A stretch of DNA of 64,000 bases from Pestalotiopsis fici W106-1 (taxonomy: Eukaryota; Ascomycota; Sordariomycetes; Amphisphaeriales; Sporocadaceae): NCBI RefSeq assembly GCF_000516985.1, contig NW_006917093.1:744001-808000 (forward strand), written 5' to 3'. Of this stretch, positions 44,552-59,007 are shown piece after piece. The translations under genes and the position numbers were made by a program. Each line of letters opens with the position of its first letter. The first letter of the stretch is position 1. Under the pieces are notes generated by a model that saw only the letters and a program-made list of their open reading frames with translations, did not search any database and was not told the DNA's origin.

Positions 44552-47500
44552 CGAGTGGGAAAGCAGGAGGAATATACTGGAGGAAATCGTACAGCTAAAT
44601 AGATACTCAATGAATGAATATTGGTCAAGAGTCTACCCGAAACCTGTCGCTCTTATTTACTAGTGTCATAAATAGCCGGACATTGATAATGTTTTATTCA
44701 TTCTTCACACATTGCACGTAAGGTAGGGATTTTGGAGATATGACTAGACCCCGAGCTCGGTTCGTGTCTCCCTCCACGTAGCAGCGGCATCCATCCAGAT
44801 TCTAGTGTATAGGCCGGCACAAGCCCAAGCACACCGCAAATGCCCACTTGCCGTGTAGACCGCTTGTGTGATGTTGGGTACGGGGAGAACAAGGAGAAGG
44901 GGAACGGGTACATGCAGAGTCAAAAACCCCGGTGTGCAATACATGAGTACCCGGATACAAATGCCAGCAAGGCAGGGTCCCTAGGCTTGATGGGCAGAGC
45001 CAGGCTAATGCCAACATTGCTCTAGCGGCCATTGGATATCTTGCCCGTAAAGACGACCTTACCCGAAGTCTTGGGTCCAGACTCCCTTGGCGTTAAGGTG
45101 GATATTACAATATTGTTGTGACTGAGCAGGTAGGATTTTTGGAAGAGAAAAAAAAGGGTACATGCCTGGCGATCTTTCCGTCAAGGGGTCGAGCATGGTA
45201 GTCTCCAGATACTCGGGCAGAAGTCAGTAGACGCTATGCTTTGCATAACAAAACCCTGTAGGATGTCAAAGATGTTTCCCCCACGTATCACGGATACACT
45301 GCGCTCGATCGGTATGCAATGGCAGAAGCAATAAAACCCCGTTCATTTTGCATGCTATTTCGCGCCCAGTAGCAATGTTGTTTGGATGGTGGTGGGATAA
45401 AGAGCGCCAGGGTCTCGTTCTAGAAGCCTGGCTGGAAAGAAGCCTTGACATAGGAAGAGATGGACCCGACGAGTTTCCTATTCCGGCAGCAGATCGTCAG
45501 GGACCAGACGAATCATAAAAACTTACAAGAACAGATAGATCTCGAGATCATCCCGGAGGTGGCAAAGCGGTAGATCCAACGTTGGAGTAACTAGGATAAG
45601 ATCTCTTGGTCTGCAACCATCCGAAAGCTAACATGAGTTTCTGAGTGTCAACAACAACAACAACAACAACAACCATCACGAGTTGCGTGTGACTTTCATG
45701 ATGGGCAAGTCACTAGACTCCACAGATGGGATCCATTGCGGAATGACTCTGTACGTATTCTGTCATGACTGCCATGGCTATCGTACAGAATGAATGGATC
45801 ACGCAAAGAGTCAAAAATATCGCAGCGCAAGAGGACGGCGGGTCAACATCAGATTTCAAAACTGTGACGTCACTTATACCATAACCCTATCCACAGCAAT
45901 GCATGGTGGTAGTCAAGCGGGGCATCGTGGAAAGCGCCAGATCATACACAGCAGAGCAGTACACTGGCAAGACTGGTACACTACAAGCAGCATGTCCGAA
46001 CCAATAAATGGATGTCTCCATTTGTTTTAAATGCATTTGATGCGCTACTTACTAGGCGGAACATACAGTTGGCGCTTTTGATGCCCAAATCAGTGTTGGG
46101 GAATAATAGTATATCAATGGCATCGTGACAGACCCCTTCTGCTGTCTTAGACCTGAGAGTAAATAGGCTTACGCTGGTGACCTTATTTTTCCTATGGCAG
46201 GCAGATCCAATTTGGTGAAGGGCAAGTGACCTTGTCAGTGTGCCAAGCTTTTATTGCCTGGGCTGCAGTATGTACATGGTATCTTCATGGCAAGCTTGGA
46301 ACTCGACTGTACGAATTTCTGCAAGGCGTTTGCCAGGGCAAGCTGTTACAGGCTAGGACCTTACCCTCCGGGGGACTCTTGCAGCTTGTGGAGTCGGTTT
46401 GTTAATCATGCAATCAATAGATTGGACAATGGGCAAGTTTTTTTTCTTTCTTTCTTTTTCTATTGCAGATGACTGAACCTGAAGCGCATGCAGTGATGCG
46501 TACTATGTACATGAGTATAGTCTGTAAACTGTACATAATATATTGGGACAGACCCTAGCTAAGGGTTCAATAAAATGCACCAGAGTGATAATGATTATTC
46601 ATTATATTACATATAATATTCTCAAATTGTCTTTCGTCGACATATTTTCCATGGGCGAAGCCTGAGGGGTGAAGAGGCACAGTGGTCCTTTGTAAATCGT
46701 GCGATACACGTAAGTTCAGGTGAGCGCAAAGCATTGAGTACACGTAGTAATAAATGCCTCGGGACAGCAGTCTGGATGAAAGATTGCGAGATAAAGTGCC
46801 TAGGCAGGTTACCATGTTGCGCCTACTTATTGCAAGTTGCTACCTACCTTACCTCGGGTACCAACGAGAATTCATTCAGTGGTAAAACCTCAGACCGCCG
46901 GTTGTTCCATCACAAGTAAACAAGCAAGCATTGAAAGGAAAATACGTGACGCTCAGGTTGTATCAGCACCATATGCCCTAGGCGTATTTGGGTGCTGGTA
47001 AGAGCCTCGAACACTTGAGAACGATGGCCAGTGACAGAGACATGGGGTCCGAAAGTGTTCTGGATCGTCGATTAAGCAGCTAATTTTCGATTGCTGCCGG
47101 CAGCGGAACCAAGCCTTGGGTCCCAAGCGCAGCGCCCGTTTAGTGATCCTGCGGCGCTTGTCTCTCTAGCCCAGCGGCTTATCCCTGCTCCTTGCTGGGC
47201 TTCATCCAAAGTTATGATGTCATGGCAACGGACGCGCTTTGAGTGGCTCAACTGCTGGCTTTCCGGGATTTCAGCCAATGAGGGATTGCAAAAGCACCTC
47301 CAGTCTCGCCGGTGGTACCCCTCACTAACGAGCCCAGTCCCGTCCGTGGAACCAGACCGTGGGGAGTCTGGTGTGTTGAGCTAAAAGTACATGGCGGGAC
47401 AGGTATCAGTGAACATGGCGTACCGAAGGTAGAGAAACACCAACCCGCACCCGTGGTCAACATCGTGGCATTTCACGGTTCAGCTGGCCCAATCGGGATG

Positions 47501-49376
47501 AAGCAGTGTTTTGACTATGGACAGACAGGATGGCACACTATACATACAGTACTCACAATCATGGATGTGCAAGGATCGCGCATGTCAGGAACAGAGCGGG
47601 ACCTTGTGCTCGCCATGGCAGGCAGGCATAGTGGGCTGGTGCGAGTCAACCAGTTCATGATGGACCTTCCAGTCCAGGGTCCACGACATCGGATAGTACA
47701 ATCCAGTCACTGAAATTCCATATCATACAGAAACCTGCTTTCACACTGTCGAGTTTCCCATCTCTCCCCTCTTTTGCCCTGACTGATTTGTGCTGAAAAG
47801 TTTTTATCCTTCACCTTCTTAACCCTCCCCTCGTCCTTCGCTCGTGCCAGTCCCAGGAGCCTCTCTGCCTCTCCCTGACCACCGATAGCTTCAACTGGCA
47901 TTCGAGCTTGTCCGACTTTTGTCGCAGCACGATCATCTCACCTCTCTGGCTTTGACACACTGAACGGCCACATATACGCACAATAGAAGAGGGCGACACT
48001 GAGCCAGAAGCATTGCGACTCTCTAGCGACGTTGACTGGTAGCATACATTTGCGCAAACTGCGAGACGATTTACCATCTCCCTGCCTCAACAAATAGATA
48101 CAGGAAGATTGGCAGTGCCGCCTATACCAAACTCACGAAAACTCCAACAGCCAAACATTTCTACGTGTCGAAACGTCGCACCTGGAGATCTCACTACATA
48201 CGTTGCTGTGGTCGCGAGCCTGCCTGCCTATTTGCATAAGAGCCTCGTTCTCTCTTTCCCTCTCTCGCTAGTGGTTAGTGAATTCCCCAGCTGATTATGG
48301 TACCTTTTGCACTTGACTTGTGCTACGATACGATACTTGCAGAAGGGCAAGTGTCTTTTGCTTTGCACATAATATTGTCTGCAGGTATATGGCACTCAGA
48401 GACTGTCAGCTTGACTCAGCCAGCCAGGCGTCGAATTGCTGGGCGCTGATTGGTCGGTCGCTTGTATACTTCCTACCCCATGACGGGAATGCCACCACCC
48501 TAGAGATGCAATTCTGGCTTTCAAGACCCTGGTAGAGTGAATGCTAAACATGGAATTCTGAATCGCAGAAACTTGTGCTCGTACAAACGTGCGCACGCCA
48601 CTCAAAGGACAAGATTCCGCTTTCTGGTGTCCCGACGGGAAGCTGTGATTCAGGTGTTTTTTTCTTCTCCTCTTTGGTGGAAATCACATTGACATCGCCT
48701 CCCAAACCGTTTTGGCACGAGTCAAACAACTCAGTCACCGGAAATACACATCAATCAGCTGCAACACACACAAGAAATTTCGCTTGATCCGGAGCTAGCA
48801 TATTTCTACGAAAGAAAATTAACTACTCGAGTTTTGGTCGCCTTCCATTTTTCCCCCTCTTCCAATTTGCAAGGGAAAAAAAACCTGTTCAGAACCTGAC
48901 GTTGGTTGCCAACTGCCACGTCCCACCTCCACAGCATATTACTTACGCAGTAACCTAGCACACCTGCCTAGGTACCTTTACTCTCAGGCATCTCTAGGCC
49001 GCTAACCACAAAACCACCCGGCATCCACCTGTCCGGAAACGTTTGCTCCTCGATCGCGATCCCAAGCAACTAGGCGCAGTCTTTTGCGTGGAAGAACCTT
49101 ATCCAGAGCCCCGACTCTGCAAATCCTGTTTCGCCTTTTCACTTTCCCATCGTCTTGTTCATTTCCCCATCCTATCATCAATCATCCAGGGGAAAGCACA
49201 ACTACACCAACCCGACCGAACGACTACGTTCTCATCTTCTCAACTACATCATCAACTCGTGTCGCAGCAGCGCTTCTACCCCGCTCCTGCAAATTACCAC
49301 CCTCTCCTATCGCGTCTACCACCCGCGACCAACTAGTCTGCCGCCTTCGCCGCCCGATTACATATTCAGCGTCACC
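44552..49376. other. 4.8-kb stretch without a recognisable gene, upstream of HOG1
   Basis: The longest gene-free part of the window outside the transposon. I read both strands and found no conserved domain, no tRNA boxes and no inverted repeats of transposon type. It contains a (CAA)8 tract (45649-45672), a CRE-type TGACGTCA (45865-45872) and a 12-bp palindrome GCTGCCGGCAGC (47093-47104). A CCAAT box lies in the GGGCGCTGATTGG 13-mer at 48441-48453. The last ~280 bp before HOG1 are CT/CA-rich and contain no ATG, so they look like the HOG1 leader. Open frames of ~100-133 codons near 47091-47713 are unrecognised. Confidence 0.55.
45649..45672 (+). repeat. (CAA)8 microsatellite
   Basis: Eight perfect CAA units in intergenic sequence. 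Confidence 0.95.
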
Positions 49377-50882
<1,506 letters not shown>

Positions 50883-51897
50883 AACGCCCCCCCCATACTC
50901 CGCGCGGCATACAGCCCAATGATACCAATGTGAACACTTTTCAGACTCCTGCTTGAACATTAACACCGACTATCAACGGCGTTTTGAGAACGGAATTGGG
51001 GGGGTCTTCTTACAATAATCCTTCCTGGATGTTTGGAAGGACATGCGATATTGTTTTCAGCGATGCACCACATAACGATGAGAAATATACGAGCAACTCT
51101 GCCTCCGAGGGTGGAAAGAGGTTGACAGAAGGGGGTTTCCTAATGATGTAGAAACTAGGCGCCGAAATCAAGGTGGTCCTCGAAGGTGCCAATGATTGCG
51201 CAAGTAAAAATAAAAAAAAAGGCTGCAAAAAGAAAGATCCAAAATATCGGTCCGTTCCACATGAATCCTTGTACGACATTCACATCATCCAACACATGCA
51301 GAGTCCGCAGTCTCATAGAAAGACAGAAATGAAAATAGGCAGTGAATGCTTAAAAATGCTCGGGTTAACGTCATTAATGATGCTTGGTTAAGTTATCCGG
51401 ACTTGAACCAATGCCTTGGTGATGATCATGGTGCTGGACCACGTACCATCTCACCCATTTTTCGTCCGGAACATTCATGTGGCAGATTCATTATCCATAC
51501 TGCTGCTACTATTACTACTACTATTTTTACGTTCCAATGAGCAAGACGTACATAATTTTCAGAAATAGGACCAACCCGAGAAATTATGCTGTGCGGTGAT
51601 TGGTGCGCCAGCTCCTCCGACAACTAACCAACCATACAACTTATAACCCTCGTGCCCTTTCGTTATCCGTCTTCTTTGCTGCGGGGGAAAGGACAAGAGG
51701 GTAACCACATGCACAAACGTGCATATGGGGAGTGCGGGACTCGCATCACCGTTATCTGCTCACTCTGCCCTTCACTTATTGCACACATGGACACACAATC
51801 GTAACATAAACAGGGGCGGTTTGACTTTTCATTCGGATAAAACCCCGACTGTATTCTCTCCCAGCAAGAGCAAGATATTCTTTAACGAAAAAATTTC
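50883..51897. other. Intergenic stretch between HOG1 and the permease
   Basis: About 1 kb holding the HOG1 3' UTR and the permease promoter. A CCAAT box reads on the minus strand at 51597-51603 (TGATTGG on the + strand), about 295 bp before the permease start. Several ATGs precede the permease start (for example near 51709-51726), so short upstream frames are possible if the leader is long. No gene is seen. Confidence 0.55.
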
Positions 51898-54518
51898 ATG
51901 ATGCCGCAGATACCAGCGAATACATCTGTGGAAGAGGAGAACCGATACCCAACACGCGGCCCTTCAATCGAGGCCATGGGGCGGCGGCGGCCCGACGTGG
52001 AGGACTTGGAGACAAAGGGAGGGCAAGCGGAAAGTCGACACCATCCCATGAATGATGACCGCGATGTCATCCCCCCAGGTATCGATGCGAGGTTCATGAG
52101 GGTGGAGGGGGTAAAGAGAGGGTTAAGCCAGCGTCGTAAGTCGTGAAACTCCAGGATCCTGCACGTTCATTTTTCATTCCACTTGACCGGAATATAAGCT
52201 CTTGGTAGCTGAAGAACATGGTTTTAATTTTGGAGATAGACATACAGGTTTGTTGCTCTCTGGAGTTCCCGTCGTACTTTTCCCAAGGAAGATCAATTGT
52301 AGAAGAAAAGTATACTGAAAACGACAATGACGACAACAACAGATGATTGCCCTCGCTGGTGCCATTGGAACGGGTTTGTTTCTGGGCAGTGGAAAGTCCA
52401 TACAGCGTGCTGGCCCCGTCGGCACTTTAATCGTGTGTCTATTTCACCTTGTTCCAGTGTCCCATACTCCATTTCATGAACAAGTCTCTTGTGGGGAGTC
52501 AAGAATGGGAGGAGAAATAGCAACACTCGCTGATCCATAGGGGGGCTTTCTCTCCCCCGGTCTCTCTATATAGGGTTACGCAATCATTGGCGGTCTCGTC
52601 ATTTGCGTTATGCTATGCCTGGCCGAGCTGTCGGCGCTCGCCCCCGTCTCGGGCGCCTACGTGCGCCACGCCGAGTATTTTGTCGACCCGGCCCTCTCCT
52701 TTGCCATTGGCTGGGTCGCCGTCTACGGGCCCTGTGTGAGTGTTCCGAGCGAGTGGGTGGCCGTTAGTACCATTGTGCGATATTGGACGGACCTGCACTC
52801 GGGTATCGTTATTGCCATATGTCTCGGCAAGTCTTCTTTTTCTTTCTTTTTGTCCCCCTACCTCTTCTTCCCCTTTCCCCAGGTGACTGAGATGACCTTT
52901 CGTCTCTCCTGTTGAAAATATATTGACTGGGAGTGTTTTGGCTCGAGCAGTATCGCCTTGAAATACTGGAAAGATCCGGAAAGCTAACAACCAATGTATA
53001 GTTGTCTCCTTTTTGACCAACATATTTCTTATCCGCATCTTTGGCGAGGTGGAACTGGTATCTGCCATGCTCAAGATTGCTCTCATAATTGGGCTGATCT
53101 TCTTCGGACTCATATACGATCTTGGCGGTGTACCTGGACAGCCACGATTGGGTTTCTGGTACTGGGTTGAGCCTGGTGCGTTTGGAGAAGGATATCTTGT
53201 CCAAGGCTCAGTTGGCAGATTTGTGAGTGTTTACTTCATGTCAATTCTCAGAGCCATGGATGGCAGCCTGACAGAGGCGGAATAGTGTGGCTTCTTCTCC
53301 GTCTTTGTTAATGCGGTCTACTCTTTTGCTGGAGTCGAGACGACCTCTATCGCAGCGGCCGAGACCAAGAATCCGCGGCGAAATATACCACGAGCCGCAA
53401 AGCAGTTAGGTATTCTTTCATACTTTCACCAGGCGGGTCTCATTTTTTCCGAACGTACTGACTGTAGACGCTGTCTGATCTGGTTTCGTATACTCTTATG
53501 GGCCTATACTGACCTTCTATGATGCAGTATATTCGTCCGAGTCTTTGTCTTTTATATTCTATCGCTGTTCGTCGTGGGCTTGATTGTTCCATCGAATGAT
53601 CCCCGGCTTCTCACGTCCACCGGGAATGCAGCCCAGTCTCCATTCGTCATCGCTGCGCAGAAAGCCGGCGTCCGAGTTCTACCAAGCATCATCAACGCCG
53701 TGGTCATCACGTCGGCTTGGTCCTCGGGCAATCACGGTCTACTCCAAGGGTCGAGATCGCTATACGCACTAGCGCTCGAGAGCAAGGCGCCGGCTTTCTT
53801 CCAGAGGACTTCGAGATGGGGCATTCCCTATCTGTGCGTCATATTCCAGAGTTCCTTCATGTTCCTGGCCTACATGTCGCTCAACTCGGGGTCTAATACG
53901 GTGTTTGGGTGGCTCTCCAACTTGACTGCTTCTTCGACGCTGGCGGTGTGGATTGTGATTGGTATTTGCTCGCTCCGTGTAAGACGGGCCATGGCAGTCC
54001 AGGGTATCCCACAAGTGAGTCTAGAACAGATAATTCTTTCATGCCTCTGGAACACGGATCGCATGGGTCGAGAAAGGCCAATGTATAAGTATATCTGACC
54101 CTAATTGCGAGTTCAGCACGAGTTGCCGTATTCGGCTCCATTGCAGCCGTATCTTGCACATGTGGTCTTGTGGTTCAGCTGTTTCATCATGCTCACTGGC
54201 GGGTTCTATGTCTTTGTAAGTTGCTTCACTCCTTAAAGTAGCCAATATCGATGGCCTTGTAAGTTTTTTCATTTTACTGAGCTTGCAAGCTAGGTTGACG
54301 GCCAGTGGGACGTGTCCGACTTTTTCTCGTCATATTTCACCATTCCCTTGTGCCTGGTGCTCTATTTTGGATGGAAGGCTTTCAAGAAGACCAGTATAGT
54401 GCCGCTAGACAAGGTGCCGGTTGCTGCCTTTATTGCTATTGCAAAAGCGAACCCAGAGCCGCCTCTCAGGAAGAGGAAGGGGGTTGTAGGTTGGTTGGGG
54501 AGGTTTTGGTGGGACTGA
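51898..54518 (+). CDS. Amino acid permease, APC superfamily (AAT family)
   Basis: Nine exons: 51898-52135, 52240-52247 (8 nt), 52343-52432, 52574-52826, 53002-53222, 53286-53404, 53528-54014, 54117-54215 and 54294-54518; 579 residues. The 8-nt exon joins to give RHIQMIALAGAIGTGLFLGS, the highly conserved start of helix 1 in this family. Twelve helices follow. Other family blocks are SGAYVRHAEYFVDP, VETTSIAAAETKNPRRNIP, GLIVPSNDPRLL, VVITSAWSSGNHGL and HELPYSAPLQPYL. The fourth intron begins GCAAGT and is read as GC-AG; the resulting TDLHSGIVIAICLVVSFLTN has no gap against the family as I recall it. The sixth intron has a GTTAGG donor. By family it imports amino acids with protons at the plasma membrane; the specificity is unknown. 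ATGs stand back-to-back at 51898 and 51901. Confidence 0.92.
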
Positions 54519-56100
54519 GGACTTTTGATGCAGTATTGCGAAACGCCTTGATTTGCGGCCTGTTCAAATGGCTGAGGCTGACAATTGTTGGTTCATTCAC
54601 AAACCAGGACACTATTGGCCTCTCCAGGGCTACTTGACCGTATGTGTCAGCTTATCGTCGGCGGTGACCGAAATCCGCAACTCGAGCGCCTCATGTGCGT
54701 CCTCCATTCTAAGCATAGTAAATATCGTCTCCTGACTGAACTCACTCTTTGAACTGGCGGGATACCGACAAAGCAGCTGGGATGGCTTTCGATTGGATTT
54801 GAAAAGGGCTGCGGATGTTTGCACGCGTCCGATACGTAGATCTTGCATGTTCATCGATTTTTCTTGGCGGGCCGCGGTTGTCGGAGATTTATTTTACTCA
54901 AACAACTTCACGAATTGGAGTAACTTGGTGTGCATGACTGTGGGTGCTGGCGTCTTGGGCGGGCAACGGGTAGGTTAATGGGTTCATTCGTTTCCCCCTT
55001 CGTTTATGCAATGCAGGGACAGCTGGCATTGTCGCCACGTCCTGCAGTTTGAGATGACAGGAAAAAAAAAAGAAGAAGGGTGCCGATGATTGGGTGAAAC
55101 GGATGGTTGATTCAAGTTTGCCCGGACGAGGTCACGCACATGAGGATAGGTCATGATCTCAAGTCGCCTCTTTGAGCTGAGCTATGCCTGCCACCCTCTT
55201 AGCATGTGGCTACAGAGGGCAATTCGAGGTCGTCATCTTCTTCTTCTTGTGGGGTTTCCTCTATTGGAGAAAGAGAGAAGGTGGTAAATATGCAAGAAGA
55301 ATATATATTTGTTCGTTCAATGTCCCTTTCAGATTCGCCCTTTTTTTTTCCAAGGCATGAACGTGCACCATGAGCACTTGACATTGCAGCGTCAGTGACT
55401 GCCAAGTCGGGTCCAAGCCGTTGCGCCCGTTAACGTCGGCAGCTGTAAAGAGGAAAAGAAACAAGACTTTGGCAGACGGGGAAATTAACGCAATATGAAG
55501 GTTATATGAACAAGAAGAAGAAAGAAAGAAGAAGGAAAGACCAAAAGCAACGACCAAGGTATGTTTAGCGACCTTCAAAGATACAAGAAAAACACACATA
55601 CATATGTACTACTCATCATGGTACCTGCGAATACCTACGCACGTACTTTAATGCAGCAACTTCTTTCAATTCCATTGAAATTCTAGCGGTTAATGGATGG
55701 TGGGGTTCAGCAAGACTAATCCCTGCAAAATTATTTAGCTCGAGTCTGATGGACCCTTTTTCACTAGCAATAGGCCAGGAAATTAAGACAGGCCAAAAAG
55801 GCGCCGCCCAGGAAGGAGAAGAGAGAAAGAGAAGCTGCCAAAAATACCATTTGAAGCCGAGACACGACGAGAACAAGCCGTCTCCTCCCTCTCCCCGTCT
55901 TTGCCTCGTCAATATCTCACACCTGTTTCGCTCTGCGATTTGCTGACAGCTCTGCTTGCTCCGCGGGCATTGGCTCCCAGCTCGTCACTCCGGTCGAGTG
56001 AATGTCCTTGCCGTTCATATGAGAGACCGCTGTTCTACAGTGTGCCCCGCTACTCTGCCCAGGGAGAGCTGGTCGCGATAGTCTTGCCGCGCTGCGCTGG

Positions 56101-56125
56101 ACTCGACTCGACTCGACTCGACTCG
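56101..56125 (+). repeat. Tandem pentamer (ACTCG)5
   Basis: Five perfect ACTCG units, about 420 bp upstream of the AVL9 start. Confidence 0.95.
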
Positions 56126-56331
56126 ACTTGGACTGACGACAAAGTTGACATCTTGACCGCCCGCCTCTAGACCCCTTTTTTTTCTTCTCTACCTATAACC
56201 AGTCAACCAATTCCGAGTTTAACGCACACGTCTGCCGTGTCAATCGCCGCTTCTCGACTCGCATCGGTTCTTCGTGCCGTACACAAGGAATGCCACCCGT
56301 CCACTATTAGCATATCCAGGGGAAACGGCCG

Positions 56332-56339
56332 TGACGTCA
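56332..56339. promoter_or_regulatory. CRE-type site TGACGTCA
   Basis: A perfect 8-bp ATF/CREB palindrome 208 bp before the AVL9 start codon. bZIP factors of the Atf1/Sko1 type bind this sequence in fungi. Use here is inferred only. Confidence 0.35.
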
Positions 56340-56546
56340 ACCCGCCATTATCACCGATCGAGCTTACGGAAAGACCCATTAGCTGCAGTGGCCTATCAAG
56401 GAGCCACTGTCGAGTCTTGAACGAACCAATAATACAAAGTAACTGTGGCAAGCCTTGGGCTTTATATTGGCTTGGACTTTCTCCTCGAAACTACAACTTG
56501 AAGGGAGCCAACCAACATACTGTTTGGACACAACCTACAAATAATC

Positions 56547-59007
56547 ATGTCTGCCCCTGCGCCGGAGGGAAGCGCGAGCCCGGCTTCACAAGCTGGATTC
56601 ATGCCCCTCGTCACAGTTGTCGACTTCCATCATGCAAGGGGGCCAGAGGTAGAGAAATGGTTTGGTGTGCCTGAAGGGTCAGACCCTGCCGCCGAATATG
56701 ACTGGACCCTGCTTCCGTTCATGGCCTTGAGCGACGGCGCTCATGCGTAAGTACTTGTTCAAAACCCTTCGGCTACTGCAGTATATATACTCACACGAGC
56801 GATTGAATCATGCAGTTCTACCGAAGACTTCTCCTACTTTACCCTCTTGAAACCAGCTCGAGGCGATAATCCTGCCACCTCTCTTTTTGGTATCTCGTGC
56901 ACAAGACAGATGGATGCGTCACAACTGCTCAATCGCCCGGCTGATGTCACACGATCGACCGTCCAAAAGGCGGTTGTCGTGATTGCAGACAGCCCACAGT
57001 ACTTTGGAATGCTGAGGGAAAGGCTGTCCATGGTCACAAGCGCCTGGTTCGCCCAGCGCGAGTTTACCGATTGCGAAATTCTGCGCCGCTTCCAAGAGAG
57101 TCTTCAAGAAGAGAAAGAGCGTGGCATGCTCAGCGAAGAAGAAGATCGAGATCAGTACTTGGGTCTGAGTCTGCGTGAACTGGTGCGCGAGTTCAGATGG
57201 CAAACGCTTGTGCTTCTGAAGTGCTGCCTGCTGCAGCCAAAAGTAAGGGATCCTGATCATTCTTGCAGATCGAGGCCTGCTAACGTCCTCCTTAGATGCT
57301 CTTTTTTGGATCGCGGTGCGAAAGACTCTGCATGATGCAATTCTCTCTTATATCACTGATCCCCGGCCTGTTGAGAAACCTCCAGGATTGCGGTGGTCCA
57401 GAACTGGCAGAGTATGAGAAGCGATTAAGCAAGCCGACAAGTTTGAGGACCAGCGATCGAAACTCCTTGCTTTCATACATGGGCTTGCCTTTACAAATAT
57501 TTGGCAAGGTGAGATAATTGGCTACAATACTCGCGTCGTTTGGACATACACTCACAACCCACAGGGAAGCTTATTTGGCCCTTATACGCCACTTCAGCAG
57601 TTGGACATTCTGGCAGATTTTGGTACCAAATCTTATATCGTGGGCAGTACCAACTCCCTGCTCTTACAACAGAAAGACCGATATAGCGACATTCTGATCA
57701 ATCTGGACGATGACACTATTAATATCACGTCTGCTTCTCTGCGTACTGCACTCGCTTTGTCGGCTAGCGATCGGCGCTGGATTGACTTCATCACGCAGGA
57801 AGTTAATGACACCTGGGATGAGAAGAACCCAGGCAGACCAAACCACATGGGCTACCGTGGCAGCGAGGAATTTATTCGGCTGCAGTTTGAGGAATACCTC
57901 CTTGCCCTGATTTCGTCGGTGAAATATCACTCCTACCTGACAACGAATGCAGGTAAAGGCAATGTGGCATTGCCACACGTTGAAGGAGACCCCTCGACGG
58001 ACTTTGGAGTGGAATGGGTCGAGTATTGGACAAGAACTGAAAATTATCGAATCTGGGACGCTCATACAGACTCTCTCCTGTTTGACATCATTGAGCCTAA
58101 GCACCCTTGCGCAGGCGGGCTGACTGTCGACGATGTGCAACGAAGAATACAACAGCAAGTGCAAGACCTGCATCTTGATGAACGATTCGCTGCCGGAAAG
58201 GAGGTCTTAGGCCGCAACGCCGCCGCCGCTCGGGACAAGGCCAGCACAATGTTCAATAAATTTTACGCTGACATGGAAGCCATGCGTGAAGCCCAGCGGA
58301 AACGAGCAGAAGAAGCCAAGGCCGCCTCAGCCACCACACAAAAGAATGGTGCCACTACGCCAAACACGGATGCCTCAAAAACGCAGCAGACTGTGAACTC
58401 GGTAGGTGCCAAGGCTGGTGCGTACATTGGGTCGTGGGCTAGCTGGGCAGGCGAGAAACGTAAACAGGGCTGGACATCGCGGTCGAGCAGCGGGACGAGT
58501 AACAGTGGCGGCGGCTGGGGCTTTGGTCGAAAATCCAAGGCGACCGACTCGGAAAGCGAAAAGAATGGCGGCAGCCCCCTCACAAGCCCCCGTATCAGCA
58601 CGTCTGGATTTTTCTCGAGTGGCGAGAAACGCCGAAGTATGTACTCGCAGGGCTCCATGGAGGCAATCGTGGACGATGACAGGCCAACCTCGCAGCCGAG
58701 CTTTAGTGAGAGCGTCTTGGACGCCGCCGAATCCGAGGGCTCGTCGAGTCCGGTCAGCCCTCGCAAACCTCAGCAGCTACCGTCATCACCAATAAGTGTC
58801 GCGTCAAAGGACAAGGACGCGACAGAAGTAACAGGTATAAATCGGGTGATTTCAGCAGAGACCACTCCGGCAGCCGCAGGTAACAAGATCCCCGAGGCCA
58901 CCGCCACATCTGCTGATGTCAAAGCTGTTGAAACCAAAGCCATTGATACTGAAACGGCCGAACCCAAGGCTGCTGGACTGGAGAAAAAAGAGTCAACAAC
59001 AGCATGA
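56547..59007 (+). CDS. AVL9: Avl9 (DENN-related) late secretory pathway protein
   Basis: Four exons: 56547-56746, 56816-57242, 57296-57508 and 57565-59007; 760 residues. Introns are 69, 53 and 56 bp, all GT-AG. The N-terminal half has the Avl9 blocks: PLVTVVDFHHARGPEVEKWF, then YDWTLLPFMALSDGAHASTE, then LFGISCTRQMDA, and later LFGPYTPLQQLDIL with YIVGSTNSLLLQ. This half has the DENN-type longin-like fold. From residue ~490 the protein becomes charged, with a short helical stretch (MEAMREAQRKRAEEAKAA). It then has a low-complexity Ser/Thr/Ala-rich tail to the end. In yeast, Avl9 acts in exocytic carrier formation at the Golgi or endosome and becomes essential when vps1 and apl2 are lost. Role here is inferred from that. 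Kinase or Rab partners cannot be read. Confidence 0.93.

Larger units (their letters stand above)
54519..56546. other. 2-kb intergenic stretch upstream of AVL9
   Basis: No recognisable gene on either strand; the longest frame (55261-55599, minus) has no domain. It contains GAAGAA purine tracts (55061-55079 and 55510-55540), a pentamer tandem repeat (56101-56125) and a CRE-type site (56332-56339), both listed separately. It should hold the permease 3' UTR and the AVL9 promoter. Confidence 0.6.

Noticed and set aside
45540..45610. tRNA-like A-box (TGGCAAAGCGGTAGA)
   Set aside because: No matching B-box and no cloverleaf could be drawn.
47091..47713. Two overlapping + strand frames (97 and 133 codons)
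   Set aside because: No domain or typical fungal codon pattern visible; kept only as part of the gene-free region finding.
52827..52880. Exon 4 of the permease extended to the CAG|GTGACT donor
   Set aside because: Leaves the wrong phase for the next exon and hits a stop; it would also add a Ser/Phe-rich insert to a membrane helix.
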